Part shown: one piece after another, positions 1 through 5,994 of the stretch
How the letters are laid out: every line of letters starts with the position of its first letter
Numbering within the stretch: the stretch's first letter is position 1
NCBI GenBank assembly: GCA_018623505.1
Contig: JAAZVM010000028.1
Span: 1-6,167, forward strand
DNA length: 6,167 nt
Origin: Patescibacteria group bacterium
Lineage (GTDB): Bacteria > Patescibacteriota > Gracilibacteria > BD1-5 > UBA6164
Direction: 5' to 3'
Translations under genes and position numbers: made by a program
Notes under the pieces: generated by a model
Told to the model about the DNA's origin: nothing
The model's input: the letters and a program-made list of their open reading frames with translations, nothing else
The model's database searches: none

Positions 1-144
1 ATCTGATGAATCAGGAATAGTTTTTCAAAGATTCTTTAGAACTAATCAATATAAAAAATTAACTAGAACTATTGAAAAAAATGAATAAACAATGAAGAAA
101 AATATATTAAGAACAAGTTTTATAAATGATACTAATATTTTCAT
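1..144 (-). CDS. possible N-terminus of a small membrane protein downstream of gamma (partial, uncertain)
   Basis: Starting at ATG 144, 59 bases after the gamma stop, a frame stays open to the window edge for 48 codons if TGA is glycine (two TGA). It begins MKILVSFIKLVLN. About residues 4-36 are strongly hydrophobic, rich in Phe, Ile, Val and Leu, and could form one membrane helix. It then turns polar (KTIPDSSD). It does not resemble the start of the beta or epsilon subunit, the usual next genes after gamma. No ribosome-binding site is visible, but none is visible before the real atp genes either. It is antisense to the plus-strand frame ending at 88. Hydrophobic frames opposite Lys/Asn-rich frames arise easily in AT-rich DNA, so either may be an artefact. 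Confidence 0.33.
2..88 (+). CDS. possible 3' end of a plus-strand gene (partial, uncertain)
   Basis: An open frame runs from the left window edge to a TAA at 86-88 and gives 28 residues ending in a charged tail (TRTIEKNE). Codon use matches the atp genes: AGA for Arg and A- or T-ending codons, with no TGA. If real, this is the C-terminus of a gene convergent with the atp cluster. I recognise no family. It overlaps antisense to the minus-strand frame at 1-144, and only one of the two is likely to be coding. In DNA this AT-rich, 28 open codons reaching an edge is weak evidence. Confidence 0.3.
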   Translation, partial: SDESGIVFQRFFRTNQYKKLTRTIEKNE

Positions 145-161
145 TTTATTACTATTAAAAA

Positions 162-179
162 TATAATAATATTATTATA
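162..179 (-). terminator. AT-only palindrome after gamma, weak terminator candidate
   Basis: TATAATAAT and ATTATTATA abut to give a perfect 18-bp palindrome, 25 bases past the gamma stop. In the minus-strand transcript it is followed directly by a run of five T. The position suits a terminator of the atp transcript. The stem has no G-C pair and would be unstable, and such palindromes are expected by chance in this composition. The rest of 89-203 shows nothing else that I can support. Confidence 0.25.
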
Positions 180-203
180 GAAAAATATAACTTTTTGTAA
201 ACC

Positions 204-1118
204 CTAAGAGTCTTTCATAGATTCTACTCAAGCAGTTATTTCAGAAACCTCACTTGTAATAGCTGATTGTCTAGCTTTATTATACTTTAAAGTTAGATTT
301 CAAGCTATTTTATTTGCACTATCTTTTGCATTTTTCATTGCAATCATTCTTGAGCTATGTTCTGAAGCTTTAGCATTAACCAAAGTATCAAAAAACATCA
401 TATCAAGCAACATAGGAACAACCTCATTTATAAATTGAGTTTTTGAAGGTTCAATATCATAAGAAATCCCATTTTTTACTGCTTCTACCTCTTTATCTAT
501 ATCATAATGATCTTCCAATATAGAGTATAAATATTTTTTAATATCTTCTGATTCAATTGGTAAACTTACTTTTGCAACAGGTATTTGTTTAATTGTATTT
601 ACATAGAAATTGTAGAAAACAACTACTTTGTTGTATTTACCAGAAAGAAATTCATCTCTCATAAGTTCAGATATTTTTTTTGTGAAAACTGGATCTAAAA
701 CATCAGTAAAATCATCACTAAAGTCTGCCAATAGATTATTTCATGTTTTTGCAACAAATCATGCAGCTTTTTTTCATACAGCTATAAAATCTAACTCTTC
801 TCCAGTTTCTTTCATATATGAATTAACTTTTTTCATAACATTTATATTGTAACCTCAACATAATCATTTGTTTGAAGTAACAACAACTGCTAGAGTTTTT
901 CATTTTTCATTATTTGCTGAAAACATAGGGTTATCAGCTAGATAATCTTCAACTCTCAAGAAAATTTTCATCATCTCTAATACAAAATTTCTTTTTTCAA
1001 GAGCTAAATCTTGAGCTTTTTTCATCTTTACAGTTGAAATAAGCTCCATAGCCTTAGTGATTTTTCATGTGTTTTTTATAGAACCAATTTTTCTTTTTAT
1101 TTCTTTAGCATTTGCCAT
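204..1118 (-). CDS. atpG: F-type ATP synthase gamma subunit
   Basis: Central rotor shaft linking the c ring to the alpha/beta catalytic head. The frame opens at ATG 1118, 12 bases after the alpha stop, and closes at TAG 204-206: 304 aa, slightly longer than the usual ~285-295. The N-terminal helix has the family signature (EIKRKIGSIKNTGKITKAM, residues 6-24, then STVKMKKAQ). The Rossmann-like part carries SNKGLCGGYN, and the C-terminal helix carries ASEHSSRMIAMKNA followed by YNKARQ and an IT.E..EI..G ending. Nine in-frame TGA codons are read as Gly, against five GGN. Two of them fall in the conserved GLCGG motif, and one is the C-terminal Gly of the ITAGVES segment. There is no Shine-Dalgarno; the start is fixed by the N-terminal homology. 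Under the standard code only a middle piece (300-731) would be called, which is misleading. Identity is very secure. Confidence 0.96.
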
Positions 1119-1130
1119 AAAAAATTTTTA

Positions 1131-2636
1131 TTATTTATATAATTCTACAACTTTTTTAATTACATCAACTAGTTTAGCTTCAGTTTCTTCTGTAATTTGA
1201 TTTTCTTTTCTAATAGATTCAAGAATTGTTTTTTCTTCATCTAAAGAAGTGTATAAATCTTGTTCAAATTTAGTTACCTTACTTGCATCAATTACATCTA
1301 GATAACCTTTAGCACCAGCATATATAGAAGCTATTTGTTTTGGAACAGTAACAGGAGAATATACATCTTGTTTTAATAATTCCATCATTCTAGACCCCCT
1401 ATCAAGTTGAGCTTTTGTATCAGCATCTAAATCAGAAGCAAATTGTGAAAATGCAGCTAATTCTCTGTATTGAGCTAAGTCTAATTTTAGAGTACCAGAT
1501 ACTTTTTTCATACCTTTTATTTGAGCAGCTCATCATACTCTTGAAACTGATAATCATACATTAATTGCTGGTTTTTGACCTGCATTAAAAAGATTTGATT
1601 CTAAGAAAATTTGACCATCTGTAATAGAAATTACATTTGTAGGTATATAAGCAGAAACATCTCAAGCTTGAGTTTCGATAATAGGTAAAGCTGTCATTGA
1701 ACCAGCACCTAATTCATCGTTTAATTTTGAAGCTCTTTCTAATAATCTAGAGTGAACATAAAATACATCTCATGGATAAGCCTCTCTACCTGGTGGTCTT
1801 CTTAATAATAATGACATTTCTCTATAAGCATTTGCTTGTTTAGATAAATCATCATATATAATTAATGAATGTTCTTTGTTAAACATGAAGTATTCAGCCA
1901 TAGCACAACCTGCATATGGAGCTAAATATTGCATAGCAGCAGGAGAAGATGCTCAAGCAGCAACAACTATAGTATAATCCATAGCTCCTCTTTTTCTTAA
2001 TTCTTCAACTATTCTGGCAATTTTACCTTCTTTTTGACCAATAGCTACATATACACAAGTAACTCATTGACCTTTTTGATTAAGTATAGCATCGATAGCT
2101 ATTTGAGTTTTACCAGTTTGTCTATCACCAATAATAAGTTCTCTTTGACCTCTACCAATTGGAACTAAAGCATCAATAGCTTTTATACCAGTTTCCATAG
2201 GTTCGTGTACAGATTTTCTAGACATAACACCTGTAGCAACTCTTTCAACTGGATAGTTTTCATCAGATTTGATATCACCTAAACCATCGATTGGATTACC
2301 TAAAGCATCAACAACTCTACCTACTAAACCTTTTCAAACTGGAACCTCTAAAACCTTACCAGTAGAAAATGCTTTTTCTCATTCTTTTATAGAGTTAAAA
2401 CCAGATAAAACAACTACTCAAACAAAGTGTTCTTCTAAATTTAAAGCTATACCTTTAGCTCATGATTCAAATTCAACTACTTCATTATAAGCAACTTCAC
2501 CTAAACCTGAAACCTTAGCAACACCATCTCACAAATAGAAAACTTCTCAAACATTACCTACTTCTGGATTCATAGAAGTAGAATCAATTCTGTTTTCTAT
2601 ATCATTTATTATATTTTGTAATAAGTCTTTTGACAT
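1131..2636 (-). CDS. atpA: F-type ATP synthase alpha subunit
   Basis: Non-catalytic nucleotide-binding subunit of the alpha3beta3 head. ATG 2636 to TAA 1131-1133 gives 501 aa, the normal length. The N-terminal beta-barrel includes [11 protein letters not shown] (36-46), [14 protein letters not shown] and [20 protein letters not shown]. Walker A is GDRQTGKT at 170-177. Then come [17 protein letters not shown], the Walker B region [10 protein letters not shown] (258-267), [21 protein letters not shown], and the catalytic arginine finger R366 in SVSRVGGAAQ, equivalent to E. coli alpha Arg373. The C-terminal helical domain ends in KKVVELYK. By hand count 13 Gly codons are TGA and about 33 are GGN. 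TGA encodes G36 of the conserved GDG, G289 of YPGD, and both G368 and G369. No Shine-Dalgarno precedes the start. A standard-code search would report only the last 126 residues. Confidence 0.98.
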
Positions 2637-2664
2637 AGTAAAATATTTATATTAATAAATTATA

Positions 2665-3024
2665 TTATTTTTTAATTTTTCTTTCAATTTTATCATAACT
2701 AAGGTCTACAACCTTATCATCTAAGTAAACTTTAATTCATCATTTTAAACTATCTTTTTCTATTAGCTTTATATCTTCTTTAGATACATCTAATCAGAAC
2801 ACTGTTTTATAAACTTTTATAGATTCTTCTAAGACAATGTCTTTGTTTAAAACTGTAAAATACTCTACATGGTAATCAGATTTACCAGTTTTAATTTTTT
2901 CATAAACAACTTTTCATCTATTTCATAGCTGTTTATTTAAGTCTCTATAAAGTTTAACCTCTTTTAATAGCTCTTTTAAGTCTTTTAAATCAAGACTTTC
3001 TATATTTGGATTAATTATAGACAT
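2665..3024 (-). CDS. atpH: F-type ATP synthase delta subunit, short form
   Basis: Delta joins the peripheral stalk (b) to the top of the alpha/beta head. ATG 3024, seven bases after the b stop, to TAA 2665-2667 gives 119 aa. The usual length is about 175-185. The C-terminal third fits the family: a short beta strand (HVEYFTVLNKD), a helix, then SLKGGIKVYLDDKVVDLS and KIERKIKK, matching the LIGG..v.igd.viDgS...L..l pattern of delta/OSCP. Only about 45 helical, charged residues precede it, so most of the N-terminal six-helix bundle that binds the alpha N-termini is missing. The frame upstream of the ATG closes at once, so no longer start exists in this frame. Five TGA codons are read as Gly, including both of the GG pair. 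Position between b and alpha supports the call; sequence similarity alone is modest. Confidence 0.8.
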
Positions 3025-3031
3025 ATTTTTA

Positions 3032-3505
3032 TTATTTAGTTAACAAATCTAATTCTTTATCTAAAAAGTCTTTATTAGCCTCAGATTTAGAGAATAATTT
3101 AGAACTTAACTTTAGAGATAAATCTAAAATCTTATTTCTCATATTATTTTCCATATCTAACCTATCTTTTTCTATATTAGTTTTTGCACTTTCTATAATA
3201 TACTCCGCTTCTTTTTCTGCTTTTTCAAGTGATTTAGCAGTATTTTGTTTTGAAAGTTCCTCAGCTTTTTCTTCTATTTCTGAAGCTTTAACCCTAGCAT
3301 TAGCAAGAATTTCCTCTACTTCTTTTTCTGCTCTTTCGATTTTTTCTTTAGCTAAATCTTCAGCCTCTTCTGAAGCCTTAAGATGTTTTTTTCTTTCTTC
3401 CAAAAGATTAGCTAATTTTTCTCATAAAAAATATCTAAAAGCAAAAAATAATATTCCGAAATTGATTATAGCAGCTAAAACCAAACCTAAACTTAAATTT
3501 TCCAT
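3032..3505 (-). CDS. atpF: F-type ATP synthase b subunit
   Basis: Peripheral stalk subunit. ATG 3505 to TAA 3032-3034 gives 157 aa, typical for b. Residues about 5-27 form one membrane helix (LGLVLAAIINFGILFFAF). A short hinge (RYFLGEKLANLLEER) follows, and from about residue 36 to 140 there is a long, highly charged Glu/Lys/Ala heptad-like coiled coil (EEAEDLAKEKIERAEKEVEE and onward). A C-terminal amphipathic helix (LDLSLKLSSKLFS) would bind delta. There is one TGA, at residue 28 in the hinge. Many b subunits have Trp or Gly here, so this site alone does not settle the code. The gene starts 28 bases after the c stop and ends seven bases before delta, so they are probably co-transcribed. Under the standard code it appears truncated to 123 aa with no membrane anchor. 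Confidence 0.95.
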
Positions 3506-3533
3506 ATTATTTTTTAAATTATATATTAAAAGA

Positions 3534-4880
3534 TTAACCTATTATCCTAAAAGCTATAAGTAAACCATATATAGCAACAACTTCAACTAACGCAACAAAT
3601 AACACCATAAATGCAAGAATTTTACCCCTAGATTCTTGATCATTATTTATCCCTTGAATAGCTCATTTTATAATTAAACCTTCTCAAATTCATGCTCATA
3701 AACCAGCTAATCATATAGCTAATCATGCAGCAACTGATGCAAAACCAGCTAATCATAAAGTAGCTAATAATTTAAATGAAACAACTAGAGCATATATTGC
3801 AGCTGATTCTACTAATGCTACTCATAATATAGAAACAGTTAACATAAAACTTATCATAGAAGGGTTTTTTCACATAGTTTTCATTGATTCTTCTGAAAGA
3901 TATCATCTACCTATACCTACTCACAAACCAGCCAATCAAATTGCTAATCATGCTCACACAAATAATAGAGAATCTACTCATTCTGGATTTATACCAGATA
4001 TATTAAATGCAACTATAAGCCCATATATAGCAGTAACTTCAACTAAAGCTACAAATAACACCATAAATGTCATAAGCTTACCTTTGATTTTTGGATTCCT
4101 AGCTATAGCAGACATAGAACCTGAAATAAGAATTCATTCTCAAACTCATGCTCACAAACCGGCTAATCAAATTGCTAAACCTGAACCAATTGCAGCATAC
4201 ATAGATAAATCCTTTCCAAAAACATCAAACGCAACAACTAAACCATATATTGCAGCTGATTCTACTAATGCTATACCAAGTATAGTAACAGTCAAAAAGA
4301 ATGAAATCATTTTTTCTTGTTTTGACATAACATCCATTGCCTTATCTGCAAGTATACCTTCTCATATAGAAACTCATAAACCAGCTAATCATATAGCTAA
4401 TCACATACCTATGAATGCCTCTGAAGAAAAAGTAGGATCTCCTAAAATTTTAAACGATATAACTAAACCATAAATTGCAGCCGATTCTACTAATGCAACA
4501 AATAAAACCATAAATGTCATAAGTTTTGTCCTAAGCATAGGTTTTTTAGACATAGCATTAATTGCACCTGCCATAAGCTTTCATTCTCAAATTCATGCTC
4601 ATAAACCAGCTAATCATATAGCCAATCATGCTCATACAGAAGCAGCCATAGTTAAATCCTCCATTCAGATAATTCTAAAAGCAACTATTAAACCATATAT
4701 TGCAGCTGATTCAACTAATGCTATACCAAGTATAGTAACAGTAAGAAAGAATCATGATAATTCTTTATTTTTTCACATTGCTTCTACAGAAGCTTTTCAT
4801 AGTATTCATTGACCGATAGCAACTCAGATTCATGATAATCAAATTGCTAATCAAGCTCACACTAAACTAACTAAATCCAT
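3534..4880 (-). CDS. atpE: six-hairpin fused ATP synthase c subunit
   Basis: Rotor-ring proteolipid carrying ions past subunit a. ATG 4880 to TAA 3534-3536 gives 448 aa; an ordinary F-type c is about 70-90 aa. It consists of six tandem c hairpins (12 membrane helices), with boundaries near residues 1-72, 73-147, 148-222, 223-296, 297-372 and 373-448. Each has a Gly-rich helix (GAGLAIGLAGLGAGIG-like), a polar loop, and a helix with ALVE..AIY. The ion-binding carboxylates are E57, E132, E207, E281, E358 and E433, all present, each with Tyr at +5. The residue 33 before each Glu is Q24, E99, E174, E248, R325 and E400. About 41 Gly codons are TGA and 30 are GGN, and no TAA or TAG interrupts the frame. 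Fused c subunits are known in V-type ATPases (two hairpins) and methanogens (three; thirteen in Methanopyrus). A six-hairpin form inside an F-type gene cluster is unusual. Met73 (ATG 4664) could be an internal start, but nothing favours it. Confidence 0.95.
3537..4880 (-). repeat. six tandem c-hairpin coding units, alternating two types
   Basis: Units in gene order: 4665-4880, 4440-4664, 4215-4439, 3993-4214, 3765-3992, 3537-3764 (72-76 codons each). Units 1, 3 and 5 share helix 2 of the form FFLTVTILGIALVESAAIY. Units 2, 4 and 6 share KLMTFMVLFVALVE, with unit 6 reading KILAFMVLFVALVE. At the DNA level the helix-2 regions of units 1 and 3 (around 4690-4742 and 4242-4295) are almost identical, as are parts of units 4 and 6. 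This points to duplication of a two-hairpin unit, or to later gene conversion between like units. Confidence 0.9.
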
Positions 4881-4912
4881 ATATAATTAAATTAAATTTT
4901 AATAAACATATT

Positions 4913-5821
4913 TTAATGCACTTTTGCTACCTTTATAAATATAGCAATCAAAAGTGGAAAAACAAGAGCTTGTATTAAAGCCACAAGTAATCATTGTAAA
5001 TGAAGTATTATTGGAAATAATACTGGAAAATTTATAGTTTTTGACTCTCAAAATAAACCAGTAATAAATCAAGAAACTGATCAAGTTAATAACTCAACAC
5101 CTCATAAAAGCATAGCTAAAAGCAATCAACCAGAAGTTATATTACCAAAAAGCCTAAATGAAAGAGATATAATTTTTGCTATATGTCATACAATTTCTAA
5201 TAATCATAAGAAAACTGAAATAACTATATCAAAAAATTTAACCAATAAATATAAAGGAATATCTACATACTTATTAAGTTTTCATTTTTCATATGGTATA
5301 TAATCCTTTCATAAAAAAGGAACATATTCATATAAAGCCTTAGCTATACCTAAAAATGCAAATTGTTCATATATAACGATAATAACTCAGATAATAGCCA
5401 TAGCTACATTGAAATTTATATCTGAAGTAGGTATTTGTATATAGTGGAATAAAATAGCTTCCCCCTCTTCTTTTGGAAATCAAACTCAAGCTATTTCTAA
5501 AACAACTCATAGTAAGTTTGAAATCAAAATAACAAAAAACATACCTGTTATATAAAGCTTAGTCCATTTTTTTTCGTCTTTTCAAAGTATATCTTCAAAA
5601 AACTCATATACTTTTTCATATAAAAAATCAAAAAGTATTCACATTTTAGACTTTGGCATATACCTTATTATATAATACAAAAATAGTATTAATAACAATA
5701 CGGTAAACGTCCCCACAAAATATGGGTTAAGCACTGAGTGTGATTCACCTCAATGACTTACATAAGCTCACAAAAAGTCTCAAAACAAACTTTTTATAAA
5801 GCTAATATAATTCTCATTCAT
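4913..5821 (-). CDS. atpB: F-type ATP synthase a subunit
   Basis: Membrane stator subunit forming the two ion half-channels next to the c ring. ATG 5821 to TAA 4913-4915 gives 302 aa. Helices are visible at about 35-53 (YFVGTFTVLLLILFLYYII), 91-112 with ISNLLGVV, 136-160 following the family PTSDINFNVAMA motif, 190-212, 214-245 and 266-298. The essential arginine is R223 in SLSFRLFGN (E. coli Arg210), preceded by E209 in LLEIVG. The last helix has LIQALVFPLLIAIF with Q284 (E. coli Gln252). By my alignment, positions equivalent to E. coli Glu219 and His245 are both Gly (232 and 277), each encoded by TGA. There are about 19 TGA against 9 GGN Gly codons. One true Trp, W86, uses TGG. It lies 32 bases before the six-hairpin c gene. 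A standard-code reading leaves only out-of-frame fragments. Confidence 0.96.
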
Positions 5822-5834
5822 ACTGTATTAAAAA

Positions 5835-5840
5835 ATTATA
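5835..5840 (-). promoter_or_regulatory. possible -10 box (TATAAT) before atpB
   Basis: A perfect TATAAT on the minus strand ends 13 bases before the atpB ATG, so a transcript from it would have a leader of only about seven bases. No convincing -35 lies 16-18 bases upstream (the best hexamer is CTTTTC). It follows the terminator-like palindrome, which would make it a sensible re-start point for the main atp transcript. TATAAT is common by chance in such AT-rich DNA. Confidence 0.3.
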
Positions 5841-5878
5841 CAAACTAAATAAAACGGGAAAAGTATAGTTAACAGACC

Positions 5879-5918
5879 AAAAAAAGCAAATAAAAAAATA
5901 TTTTTTTATTTGCTTTTT
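5879..5918 (-). terminator. perfect palindrome with T-run between the two rotor/stator genes; likely terminator or attenuator
   Basis: AAAAAGCAAATAAAAAAA (5881-5898), a central TA, then its exact reverse complement (5901-5918): 38 bp of perfect symmetry. In the minus-strand RNA the stem ends in GC followed by seven T (5879-5885), the layout of an intrinsic terminator with an A-tail. It lies 77 bases after the stop of the upstream c gene and 60 before atpB. It may end the upstream c transcript or partly reduce read-through, letting that c be made in excess. The stem has only one G-C step per arm, so strength is uncertain. It is symmetric and could act in both directions. Confidence 0.5.
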
Positions 5919-5994
5919 AGCTTTAAAATAGAGAATAAAATCTTGCATAATATTTTTATTTTACAAAAAATCAAGTGTTAAAAAATTTTGTTTT

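Noticed and set aside
162..179. AT palindrome as a replication origin or attachment site
   Set aside because: No DnaA-box cluster, integrase or flanking repeat is visible; 18 bp of A/T symmetry is easily random here.
628..852. Plus-strand 74-codon ORF
   Set aside because: It lies antisense inside atpG, whose frame is fully supported by homology; its product shows no family features.
2269..2490. Plus-strand 73-codon ORF
   Set aside because: It is antisense to the well-conserved N-terminal barrel of alpha.
4084..4473. Plus-strand 129-codon ORF with internal repeats (HKPANH..ANH)
   Set aside because: The apparent repeat protein is the antisense reflection of the repeated Gly-rich helices of the fused c subunit.
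3537..4880. CRISPR array or non-coding satellite, because of short recurring words such as 'aaaccagctaatca'
   Set aside because: The words recur at about 225 bases in step with codons and encode the c-subunit Gly-rich helix; there are no uniform spacers.
4899..5084. Minus-strand 61-codon ORF
   Set aside because: It overlaps the C-terminal end of atpB in another frame; the atpB frame has R223, Q284 and the conserved last helix.
5958..5994. Weak inverted repeat (ACAAAA...TTTTGT) just after the upstream c gene stop
   Set aside because: Only about six A-T-rich pairs around a long loop; not distinguishable from background.
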